From positions 310,001-374,000 of the forward strand of contig JAIXWL010000001.1 of assembly GCA_027491315.1 (NCBI GenBank): a stretch of DNA of 64,000 nucleotides. Direction: 5' to 3'. The notes beneath the pieces were generated by a model, which searched no databases, had not been told where the DNA came from, and was given only the letters and a program-made list of their open reading frames with translations. The translations under genes were made by a program, and so were the position numbers. The stretch is from Cytophagaceae bacterium (lineage in GTDB: Bacteria; Bacteroidota; Bacteroidia; Cytophagales; Spirosomataceae). Positions within the stretch are counted from its first letter, which is position 1. Each line of letters begins with the position of its first letter. Below are positions 34,390 to 41,795 of this stretch, one piece after another.

Positions 34390-36483
34390 CTAATTTAGTG
34401 AAAAAGCGAGGTAGTGGTCGCCCGACTTCGTTTTCAGCTTGCCTCCTCCACAAGCAATGACCACATACTGCTTGCCATCTACTGAATAAACCGAAGGAGA
34501 AGCATATCCAGCCGCAGGCAATTTATATCGCCATAATTCCTCGCCCGTTTTACGATCGAAAGCCCTGAAATATTCATCTTTAGTGGCAGCGATAAACACC
34601 AATCCCCCTGCTGTTACCGCCGGCCCCCCATAATTATCAGTACCCGTTCTAGGAATTCCTTGAGCCATTAATTCGGGATATTCCCCCAAAGGAACTTGCC
34701 AAAGTTTCTTACCTGTTTGCATATTCATAGCGGTCAGGGTACCCCAAGGCGGTCGACTTACCGGATAGCCTTTGGAATCAAACCAGCGGTTATAGCCCGT
34801 CATCAAATAATCTGAAACAGATAAAAGGTTAGAGGCTTTTACTTCCACATTATCCCCATGTAAATAGGCCCAAATTGCCTCCTTTTGTTCGAGACTTATA
34901 TGTTGAAAAGAGGGCATTCTACCTCTCCCTTGATTCAATAATTGTAGAAAGCTTTTAAGATTATATTTCTTTTGAACCTGCAACAAAGAGGGTATCGACC
35001 CGTCTTCATTTCCTTGTCTATTTTCTCCATGACAGCTCATGCACTGTTGTTGGTAAATACTTCCGGCCTTAGTTAATTTGAGGCTTTTAGGGTTAGGAAT
35101 TAAAGCACTGTAAACTGGATTTTCTTTGGCAGGAATATACATCACTTGCTGTTCGTCAACTGCCGCCCCACCCCATTGAGCGCCGCCATCGGTTCCTGGG
35201 AAAAAGATGGTTTTTTCTTTGCCCACGGGAATATAAGCATGTCCAGATTTGGCTAAAGCCAATTCCTTTTTGATTTCATCTGAATTGGATGCCCAAGGAT
35301 TAATATCTTTTTCAAAAAAGCTTTGACGCGTAAATGGCTCTGGCCAAGTGGGGATCGGTTGCGTTTTAGCGGCTACTTCCCCGGGAATATCGGAGGCAGG
35401 AAAAGGAGTTTCTACTATGGGATGAATGGGCTTGCCTGTCACACGGTCAAAGACAAACATAAAACCCTGTTTACTTAAAACTGATACGACCTCCTTCTTT
35501 TGCCCTTGAATGGTCAAGGAAAATAAATTGGGAGGCGCAGGTATATCTCGATCCCAAATATCATGGTGAACCGTCTGAAAATGCCATAACCTTTTGCCTG
35601 TTGTGGCATCGAGGGCAATCAAGCAATTGGCAAATAAATTGTCTCCTTTTCTATTTCCTCCGTAAAAATCAAAGGCCGCCGAACCGGTGGGGGCGTAAAC
35701 GATTCCCCTTTTTTCATCCAATGCCATGCCCATCCAGCTGTTGGCTCCCCCTAGATTTTGATAATTATATTTCTCCCAAGTGGTATATCCATATTGTCCG
35801 GGTCTTGGAATGGTATGAAAGGTCCAAACTAATTTACCAGAAATGGCATCATAAGCTCTGATATCCCCCAAAAGTGCCGTAGCAGATTCTGAAACCCGCG
35901 TCCCTACGATGACTAAATTTTTAAAAATAGTCACAGGGGTATTGAGAGATACATATTCATCAGAGCCCTCGCGTTGAATTCCTGATAATAAATTCACTTT
36001 ACCCCCTTCACCAAAACTAGGAATTGGCTTACCCGATTTAGCATCCAAGGCAAATAAATACTGGCCATATCCAAAAAAGATCCGTGATTTTTTGCCTTGG
36101 CTCCAATAGCTGACACCTCGACTGGTGGTGCTATTGGTTTTAACTTGAATATGGGTTTTCCAAAGTTCCACCCCTGATTTCGCATCCAGCGCAAAAGCTT
36201 GGGTATTGGCAGAAACGCCGTACATAATGCCTTTGATGATGATAGGGTTGCACTGCATTTGCGTGCTATTTGTGGAGGTATCTGCTCCACCTGCATCGTA
36301 ATCCCAAGCCAGGCTTAATCGATGTACATTGGATGGATTTATCTGTTTTAAAGGGGAAAAGTGGTTGCGATCATTCGCTCCATGGTAAGAAGGCCAATCC
36401 ATATTGACCTTGTTTTGCCAAGCAGTAAATCCTAGCATCAAGCCTAGCAAACAAATCCCCAAAATAAACAGCCAGGTTTTCAT
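34390..36483 (-). CDS. PQQ-dependent dehydrogenase with inserted cytochrome c domain
   Basis: This quinoprotein of about 697 residues has an N-terminal membrane or signal helix (KTWLFILGICLLGLMLGFTAW). The eight-bladed PQQ propeller has tryptophan-docking repeats (GKLVWTFHTIPRPGQYGYTTWE, GKRLWHFQTVHHDIWDRDIP, GEELWRYKLPAAGYASPSVY). A haem-binding CMSCH near residues 481-485 is inserted before the last blades. This layout matches membrane or periplasmic glucose/alcohol dehydrogenases that pass electrons to the respiratory chain. No PQQ biosynthesis gene is in the window. The frame is open from 36603, but the ATG at 36483 provides the export signal. A GNAT gene follows. Confidence 0.9.
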   Translation of the reverse strand: MKTWLFILGICLLGLMLGFTAWQNKVNMDWPSYHGANDRNHFSPLKQINPSNVHRLSLAWDYDAGGADTSTNSTQMQCNPIIIKGIMYGVSANTQAFALDAKSGVELWKTHIQVKTNSTTSRGVSYWSQGKKSRIFFGYGQYLFALDAKSGKPIPSFGEGGKVNLLSGIQREGSDEYVSLNTPVTIFKNLVIVGTRVSESATALLGDIRAYDAISGKLVWTFHTIPRPGQYGYTTWEKYNYQNLGGANSWMGMALDEKRGIVYAPTGSAAFDFYGGNRKGDNLFANCLIALDATTGKRLWHFQTVHHDIWDRDIPAPPNLFSLTIQGQKKEVVSVLSKQGFMFVFDRVTGKPIHPIVETPFPASDIPGEVAAKTQPIPTWPEPFTRQSFFEKDINPWASNSDEIKKELALAKSGHAYIPVGKEKTIFFPGTDGGAQWGGAAVDEQQVMYIPAKENPVYSALIPNPKSLKLTKAGSIYQQQCMSCHGENRQGNEDGSIPSLLQVQKKYNLKSFLQLLNQGRGRMPSFQHISLEQKEAIWAYLHGDNVEVKASNLLSVSDYLMTGYNRWFDSKGYPVSRPPWGTLTAMNMQTGKKLWQVPLGEYPELMAQGIPRTGTDNYGGPAVTAGGLVFIAATKDEYFRAFDRKTGEELWRYKLPAAGYASPSVYSVDGKQYVVIACGGGKLKTKSGDHYLAFSLN

Positions 36484-36781
36484 TGGAATTGAATTTGTCA
36501 AATGTAAGGGTTTCGGGGGGAAAATGAATAGGATGGGTTGAGGATTTATATTGCCTTTTGTGCTAATGGAGAAATTGAAGTATTCCTTTTTACATAGACT
36601 CATCTTGCATTTAAACTAAACAAGGAACTTCTATTTATCCTTTCAATTTTCTATCTTCAAAAAATACTACACATTAAATCTATTTCAACAGCCATTATTT
36701 ATCATTGTAAAATTTGTGAAACCTTTATTGCTGAAATAGCAAATATAAAATTACCTTGACAATGCATATACTAACTATTTT
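36484..36781. other. Divergent intergenic region before the defence-like block
   Basis: This 298-base AT-rich gap between the PQQ dehydrogenase and the MazG-like gene holds no reading frame of note. An interrupted inverted repeat (CTATTT/CAGC at 36680-36692 with GCTGAAATAG at 36730-36739) is the only structure seen. TTGACA at 36757-36762, 20 bases before the ATG, resembles a classical -35 element but is too close to the gene to serve it. Base composition becomes visibly more AT-rich from here to about 40530. Confidence 0.35.
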
Positions 36782-37111
36782 ATGAAAGAAAGCGAAGAAA
36801 TTATACAAGCACTTTTAAAGTTCAGAAATGAAAGAGATTGGGAGCAATTTCATAATCCAAAGGATTTAGCTTTAGCAATAAGCATTGAATCGTCTGAACT
36901 TTTAGAATTATTTCTTTGGAAGAAAGCAGAGGATGCAAATTCTGATAAAGTAAAAGAAGAACTTGCTGATATTTTTTCATTTGCCTTTTTACTAGCTGAA
37001 AAATATGGCTTTGACGTTAAGGATATTGTTTTAGAAAAAATCAAAACAAATGGAGAAAAATATCCCGTAAATAAAGCAAAAGGTACAGCTAAAAAATATA
37101 CAGAGTTATGA
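36782..37111 (+). CDS. MazG-like nucleotide pyrophosphohydrolase
   Basis: This 109-residue all-alpha NTP pyrophosphatase is of the MazG/RS21-C6 type. The metal-binding acidic motifs are present as SIESSELLELFLW and EELADIFSFAFLLAEKYG, followed by the C-terminal KTNGEKYPVNKAKG. Such enzymes hydrolyse (d)NTPs to monophosphates, either to clean the nucleotide pool or, in defence contexts, to lower it or to process a nucleotide signal. The stop codon overlaps the start of the GIY-YIG/DUF2075/S24 gene as ATGA, so the two are translated together. Confidence 0.9.
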   Translation: MKESEEIIQALLKFRNERDWEQFHNPKDLALAISIESSELLELFLWKKAEDANSDKVKEELADIFSFAFLLAEKYGFDVKDIVLEKIKTNGEKYPVNKAKGTAKKYTEL

Positions 37112-39294
37112 GTTTGAATAACGTTTTTGAAGTAAAGCGATATGATTTCAATTCAAACTTATTTAATGAGTTTCAAAATCTTCATTATGCTAAAGATTTT
37201 TGGCCAATTGTTTATATTCTCAGTGATGGGGCAATAAAAGAAGCATATGTTGGCGAAACAACTGATACATATGCTCGAATGACTAGCCACTTGAAAAGTA
37301 ATGCCAAAAATAAACTTTCCTCAGTTCATTTAATCACTAGTGAAAAATTCAATAAATCTGCAACTCTTGATATTGAATCTAATCTTATTAAATATATTTC
37401 TGGAGATGGTCAGTATAAATTAATTAATGGAAATGGTGGCTTAGCAAATCATAATTATTATCAAAAGAAAGAAGTTTATTGGGATATTTTCAAATCGATT
37501 TGGGACAAATTAAGGGCCGAAGGGGTTTCAAAACATTCCATTGATTACATAGACAACTCAGACTTATTCAAATACTCTCCTTACAAAACTTTAACTTCTG
37601 AGCAAAGAAGTGGCTTGTTATTCATATTAAATAACTTGCTGAATGATGAGTATAAGAATTTTATTGTTGAAGGCGGAGCTGGGACAGGTAAAACCATACT
37701 AGCGATATTTTTATTCAAATTACTAAATACCAATAATGAAGATTTTAATTTCAAAGAATTCGGCGAAGATGAGACCGAATTTGTAGAACTAATCAAAAAT
37801 TTAAAAAACAAATATTCCAACCCTAAAATGGCATTAGTCGTGCCAATGTCTTCTTTCAGAAATACGCTGAAAAAAGTATTTAAAAATATCAAAGGTTTAA
37901 ACCCAAATATGGTTATCGGACCTGCAGAAATTGTAAAGGAAAAATATGACATAGTAGTTGTTGATGAATCTCATCGCCTTAGAAGACGCGTTAATTTGGG
38001 AGCCTATTTCGGAGCATTTGATGTGGTATGTGAAAAGTTGAATCTCGACAGGTACACCTGTAGTGAGCTTGATTGGATTCAATTACAGTCTAATAAATCC
38101 ATTTTATTCTATGATGAAAATCAATCCATAAAACCATCAGATGTCAAAAAGAGAGATTTTGATTTAATAAAGCTTAAAAAGGATACAAAAGTAGAATCCT
38201 TAAAATCCCAATTTCGAGTAAAAGGAGGTAATGATTATGTAAAATACATTGATAACATTCTGAATTGCTCTATGCCTACTCAATCTGAAATTTTCAATTC
38301 CAAAGAATATGAATTTGTTCTATTCGACTCTATTTCAGATTTAGTATCACAAATAAAACTAAGAGAATCGGAGAATAGGTTATCTCGATTGATAGCAGGG
38401 TTTTCATGGCCATGGATTTCTAAAAATGACAAGTCGTTATATGACATAAAAATTGAAGGGGAAGAATTACAATGGAATAGTGTTGCAGATGATTGGATAA
38501 ATTCCCCGAATGCAGTTAATGAGGTAGGGTGTATTCATACAACACAAGCCTATGATCTAAATTATGCAGGAATAATTTTCGGAAATGAAATTACATATGA
38601 CAAGGAAAAAAATGAGATTGTCATTTTAAAGGAAAATTATTTTGATAGAAATGGTAGTATTGGTATTACTAATGTTCAAGACTTAAAATCCTTTATTATA
38701 AATATTTACAAAACAGTTATGCTAAGAGGCATTAAAGGCACCTATGTATATGTTTGTGATAAAAATTTGAGAGAGTATCTCTCAAAACATATTACAAAGT
38801 TTAAGCCTGAAAAACCTACTTTAATACTTCCAAAATCTAAGGTAATACCTTATCAAAATTCAGTTCCAATATATGATTTAAAAGTAGCGGCTGGAAATTT
38901 TAGTGAATTGCAAACAGTATCGGATTGCGAATGGGTGGAAATTCCAACTAGATATAAACCATCTACTGATTTATTTGCATGTACAGTTATCGGAGAATCG
39001 ATGAATAAGGTTATTCCAAATGGTTCAATTTGCTTGTTTAGAAAGTATTCAGGTGGCTCTCGAAATGGACAAATCGTTTTAGTTGAAATTACAGATATTC
39101 AGGACCCTGATTTTGGTTCTCGCTATACCATTAAAGAATATAGAAGTAAAAAGAAAATAAATGGTGCCCAATGGAGTCATGAGGCTATTATTTTGAAACC
39201 CCTATCATATGATTCAAATTACAATGATATTGTCATTGAACCTGATGAGTTGAGTCAATTAAAAGTTATTGGAATATTTGAATGTGTTTTATAG
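37108..39294 (+). CDS. GIY-YIG nuclease / DUF2075 helicase / LexA-like protease fusion
   Basis: This 728-residue protein has three recognisable modules. Residues 33-100 resemble a GIY-YIG nuclease (VYI at 35-37, YVGE at 47-50, Arg57, Glu90). Residues about 175-580 form a DUF2075 SF1-type ATPase with Walker A GGAGTGKT at 189-196, Walker B IVVVDES at 282-288, and SQFRVKGG plus AYDLNYAG later. Residues about 600-728 look like an S24/LexA peptidase with the dyad Ser631 (GESMNKVIPNG) and Lys676 (YTIKEY). Together with the coupled MazG-like gene this suggests an anti-phage or DNA-damage-responsive module; the function is inferred. Codon use is AT-rich relative to neighbours, consistent with transfer. 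The C-terminal domain could instead be a self-cleaving switch. Confidence 0.85.
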   Translation: MSLNNVFEVKRYDFNSNLFNEFQNLHYAKDFWPIVYILSDGAIKEAYVGETTDTYARMTSHLKSNAKNKLSSVHLITSEKFNKSATLDIESNLIKYISGDGQYKLINGNGGLANHNYYQKKEVYWDIFKSIWDKLRAEGVSKHSIDYIDNSDLFKYSPYKTLTSEQRSGLLFILNNLLNDEYKNFIVEGGAGTGKTILAIFLFKLLNTNNEDFNFKEFGEDETEFVELIKNLKNKYSNPKMALVVPMSSFRNTLKKVFKNIKGLNPNMVIGPAEIVKEKYDIVVVDESHRLRRRVNLGAYFGAFDVVCEKLNLDRYTCSELDWIQLQSNKSILFYDENQSIKPSDVKKRDFDLIKLKKDTKVESLKSQFRVKGGNDYVKYIDNILNCSMPTQSEIFNSKEYEFVLFDSISDLVSQIKLRESENRLSRLIAGFSWPWISKNDKSLYDIKIEGEELQWNSVADDWINSPNAVNEVGCIHTTQAYDLNYAGIIFGNEITYDKEKNEIVILKENYFDRNGSIGITNVQDLKSFIINIYKTVMLRGIKGTYVYVCDKNLREYLSKHITKFKPEKPTLILPKSKVIPYQNSVPIYDLKVAAGNFSELQTVSDCEWVEIPTRYKPSTDLFACTVIGESMNKVIPNGSICLFRKYSGGSRNGQIVLVEITDIQDPDFGSRYTIKEYRSKKKINGAQWSHEAIILKPLSYDSNYNDIVIEPDELSQLKVIGIFECVL

Positions 39295-39335
39295 AAAAAG
39301 ACACGATCCCATTAACTGTATAACTAGAAAATAGG

Positions 39336-39370
39336 GGGTTCGGATTTTCGTTTAAATTCGGACCCTTTTT
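39336..39370 (+). terminator. Terminator of the MazG/helicase operon
   Basis: GGGTTCGGATTT (39336-39347) pairs with AAATTCGGACCC (39354-39365), using two G-U pairs, followed by five T. It separates the helicase operon from the Abi gene downstream. Confidence 0.85.
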
Positions 39371-39458
39371 CAGATGATACAAGATATTGTGAAAAAATAT
39401 CAATTAGTTGATTAATATACATGAGTAAAAACTAAACCCAATAAAAAAGCTTAATTTG

Positions 39459-39488
39459 AATTGATTTGCTTCTTAATTAAAATCAATT
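39459..39488. repeat. Inverted repeat upstream of the Abi module
   Basis: AATTGATTT (39459-39467) and AAATCAATT (39480-39488) form a perfect 9-base inverted repeat with a 12-base centre, 45 bases upstream of the -7 box of the small RNA. ATCAA-TTAG-TTGAT lies at about 39399-39412 and shares the ATCAA half-site. These may be regulator sites for the module or AT-rich coincidence. Confidence 0.35.
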
Positions 39489-39532
39489 AGAAAAATCATT
39501 TTGAAAAAGTGTAGGAATTTCAAAAATAGACG

Positions 39533-39540
39533 TACTTTTG
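39533..39540 (+). promoter_or_regulatory. -7 box TACTTTTG for the small RNA
   Basis: TACTTTTG matches the Bacteroidota -7 consensus TAnnTTTG exactly and would start transcription at about 39545-39547. The best TTTG (39500-39503) is further upstream than usual, so the -33 element is weak. Confidence 0.55.
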
Positions 39541-39545
39541 TATCA

Positions 39546-39597
39546 ACAGTACCCGTTCAGCATACCGTAAGATCTGCTAGCGGGTCATTCTTTTTTT
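39546..39597 (+). ncRNA. Compact hairpin RNA upstream of the AbiF-like gene
   Basis: A transcript from the TACTTTTG promoter would be about 50 nucleotides. It folds into one hairpin: ACCCG (39551-39555) with CGGGT (39581-39585), an internal loop, AGCA (39559-39562) with TGCT (39575-39578), and a 12-base apical loop. It ends in a run of seven T at 39591-39597, six bases before the Abi start codon. It can act as a free small RNA, as a terminator that limits read-through into the toxin, or as both. From memory, AbiF-type HEPN proteins have been reported with an adjacent structured non-coding RNA antitoxin, which fits this arrangement. Confidence 0.65.
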
Positions 39598-39603
39598 ATA
39601 GCT

Positions 39604-40527
39604 ATGGCAAATAAAGCTCCATACTCCATAGCAGACCAAATTGCCTTGCTCAAACAGCGAGGAATGCTATTCAAAGACGAACCATCTGCACACCATTTTT
39701 TAGAAAATATTAGCTATTATCGCCTCAAGGGTTATTGGTGGGATATGCAGACCGACTTTAATCTGCACACCTTTAAACCCAATACATTTTTTGAAGACAT
39801 TCTAGATAGATATACATTTGATAGACACTTACGATTGATTCTTTTTGATGCCATTGAGCGAATTGAAATTGCATTACGCACCAAAATGATTTACCACTTA
39901 TCCATGGCACATGGTGGTTTATGGTATTTGGATTCAAATTTATTTGAATCTACACCTTTACCCACTAATAAAAGCATAAGTATTTATCAAAATACTATCC
40001 TAGAGCTCAAAAAAGAATTGTTTAGAAGTCAAGAAATTTTTATAAAGGACCACAAGCTAAGATTTCCTAACCAAGATGCAGATGCTTGGAAAATAATGGA
40101 AGTAGCCTCTATGGGAGTTTTATCGAAGCTATATAAGAATTTAAAACATCAGTTGCCAGAAAAAGCAAAAATAGCTAACGAAATGGGGCTGAACCTACAT
40201 AACGAATTATCAAGTTGGTTAGAGGCCATTACATATATTAGAAATATCATAGCCCATCATTCTAGACTCTGGAGTAGAAATATGGTAAAAGTACCAATCG
40301 CAAATTTAAATAACCCACTTTCTATTTGGCTTGACAAACCAATTTCCTCCATTCAGACAAAGAAACCATTTTTAATCATTAGTACAATGGTTTATTTATG
40401 CAATGAAATAACCCCAAATCATCAAATTAAAAATAAAATCTTAGCTCTATTTGTAAATAATCCCAGTATTCCAATCTACAAATTAGGTTTTTTAAACAAT
40501 TGGCAAAATCAAGGGCTATGGAAATAA
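39604..40527 (+). CDS. AbiF/AbiD-like (Abi_2 family) HEPN abortive-infection protein
   Basis: This 307-residue protein belongs to the Abi_2 family. Its signature blocks are YRLKGYWW near residue 40, DRHLRLILFDAIERIEIALRT at 73-93, and the HEPN catalytic-type motif RNIIAHHSRLW (R213 to H218, RX4H). HEPN proteins of this type are RNases that stop growth on phage attack. The length is typical. The ATG at 39604 lies just after the T-tract of a compact hairpin RNA, which suggests RNA-based control of toxicity. It stands next to a MazG/helicase module in an AT-rich block. A housekeeping role is unlikely. Confidence 0.9.
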   Translation: MANKAPYSIADQIALLKQRGMLFKDEPSAHHFLENISYYRLKGYWWDMQTDFNLHTFKPNTFFEDILDRYTFDRHLRLILFDAIERIEIALRTKMIYHLSMAHGGLWYLDSNLFESTPLPTNKSISIYQNTILELKKELFRSQEIFIKDHKLRFPNQDADAWKIMEVASMGVLSKLYKNLKHQLPEKAKIANEMGLNLHNELSSWLEAITYIRNIIAHHSRLWSRNMVKVPIANLNNPLSIWLDKPISSIQTKKPFLIISTMVYLCNEITPNHQIKNKILALFVNNPSIPIYKLGFLNNWQNQGLWK

Positions 40528-40669
40528 CCACTAGCTATAAAATCATTTGGCTCTATAGAATAACGGTATAAACTATATCCCCAAATCCCCCCCCATAATA
40601 TTCCCCCCAATTCCTTTGAAATTTGACTTCTTTATTGGAATATTGATGATTCAACCAACCTAAAATATC

Positions 40670-41200
40670 ATGAAACGTTCTCGTTTATTCTTGTCACTCC
40701 TATTTGCACTTGGACTTTTTCAAATGTCCTTTGCACAATCATCTGTCGATGCTATGGTCAAAGATTGGGAAAGATCTAAAGCCTATACCAAAGAATATTT
40801 AGATGCTATGCCAGAATCTGGTTATGCCCTAAAACCCACTCCTGAAATGCGTTCTTTTGCGGAACAAATGCTACACTTAACTGATGCCAATTACAGTTTT
40901 GCTTCGGCTGCATCTGGGGAAAAAAGTCCGATTGCTATGGGTGCTTCGGAAAAAGCGACCGACAAATCAAAGGCTAATGTGACCAAATTGGTGATGGATG
41001 GCTATGATTTTGTCATTAATTCGGTTAAAAAAATGACCGCTGCTCAAATGGCTGAATCCGTTAAAATGTTCGGAAGATTCGATATGACCAAAGAAGAAGC
41101 TATCGCTAAATGCTTGGAGCATCAGGCCCATCACAGAGGTCAAACTACCGTGTATATCCGTTTGGCCGGAGCTAAACCTCCACAAGAGAAATTATTCTAG
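40670..41200 (+). CDS. Exported DinB family protein
   Basis: This 176-residue protein has a signal peptide (SRLFLSLLFALGLFQMSFAQ) followed by a DinB-like four-helix domain. Metal-ligand histidines are in FAEQMLHLTDANY and CLEHQAHHRGQTTVYIRLAG. DinB proteins with export signals are frequent in Bacteroidota and their reactions are unknown. A bidirectional terminator follows 24 bases after its stop. Confidence 0.88.
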   Translation: MKRSRLFLSLLFALGLFQMSFAQSSVDAMVKDWERSKAYTKEYLDAMPESGYALKPTPEMRSFAEQMLHLTDANYSFASAASGEKSPIAMGASEKATDKSKANVTKLVMDGYDFVINSVKKMTAAQMAESVKMFGRFDMTKEEAIAKCLEHQAHHRGQTTVYIRLAGAKPPQEKLF

Positions 41201-41224
41201 TCAAACCATTTGGCTACTCATAGA

Positions 41225-41249
41225 AAAGGCAACCTCATTGGTTGCCTTT
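41225..41249. terminator. Bidirectional terminator
   Basis: AAAGGCAACC (41225-41234) pairs perfectly with GGTTGCCTTT (41240-41249) around a 5-base loop. It lies between the convergent exported DinB and SRPBCC genes and can serve both. Confidence 0.85.
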
Positions 41250-41255
41250 CTTATT

Positions 41256-41672
41256 TTATGCAGGTAGCTGCTCCACATATTTTTTGAAATTATCCAAAAT
41301 CATTTGCCAACCCATTTTTTGCATATCTTCCGGATTTTGATTTTCAGGATCAAAAGATTCATTAACGATTACGCTATCTCCCTCAACAATAAAGTGGACA
41401 CTCACTTGACGAGCATCGCCTAAAGTCATTTCAAGGTATTTTAAGGGCTCTATCCGAGAAAATGTCCCCCAAAAATCAAAGCTGAATGAGCCATCTTTAG
41501 CTGCCATGGTATAGTGAAATTCTTTTCCAACTTCAAGTGTAATGGAGGCTTGCGGACAATGCCAATCATCGCTAGCAAAATTCCAATGTTGTATATGTTC
41601 CGCTTGGGTCCAACAATCCCATACTTGTTGGATAGATGCTTTTATTCGGGCAGAGACGTGTATTTGTGTCAT
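41256..41672 (-). CDS. SRPBCC/AHSA1 family protein
   Basis: This 138-residue protein has the START-like hydrophobic-pocket fold. The family pattern is clear: ARIKASIQQVWDCWTQAEHIQHW at the start, FWGTFSRIEPLKYLEMTLGD in the middle, and the closing helix GWQMILDNFKKYVEQL. Members include Aha1-like co-chaperones and many small-ligand binders; the ligand here is unknown. It is a single gene convergent with the exported DinB gene. Confidence 0.9.
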   Translation of the reverse strand: MTQIHVSARIKASIQQVWDCWTQAEHIQHWNFASDDWHCPQASITLEVGKEFHYTMAAKDGSFSFDFWGTFSRIEPLKYLEMTLGDARQVSVHFIVEGDSVIVNESFDPENQNPEDMQKMGWQMILDNFKKYVEQLPA

Positions 41673-41746
41673 TATTTTGAATTACTGTTTCGTGAATATA
41701 TTAATCAATTGGATTCTTACATGAGCTCTCATAAAATTAAAAAAAT

Positions 41747-41772
41747 AAAGGCGATTCTTTCGAACCGCCTTT
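41747..41772 (-). terminator. Terminator of the rhamnosidase gene
   Basis: AAAGGCG (41747-41753) pairs with CGCCTTT (41766-41772), with additional pairing of GATTC and GAA(C/T) inside. On the minus strand it is followed by a T-run, 24 bases after the stop codon of the GH78 gene. Confidence 0.8.
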
Positions 41773-41795
41773 GTATCATTAATGGCGGGGTATTT

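Noticed and set aside
36601-36762. Strong sigma70-type promoter for the MazG gene
   Set aside because: Only an isolated TTGACA was seen without a spaced -10 element, and Bacteroidota use a different consensus.
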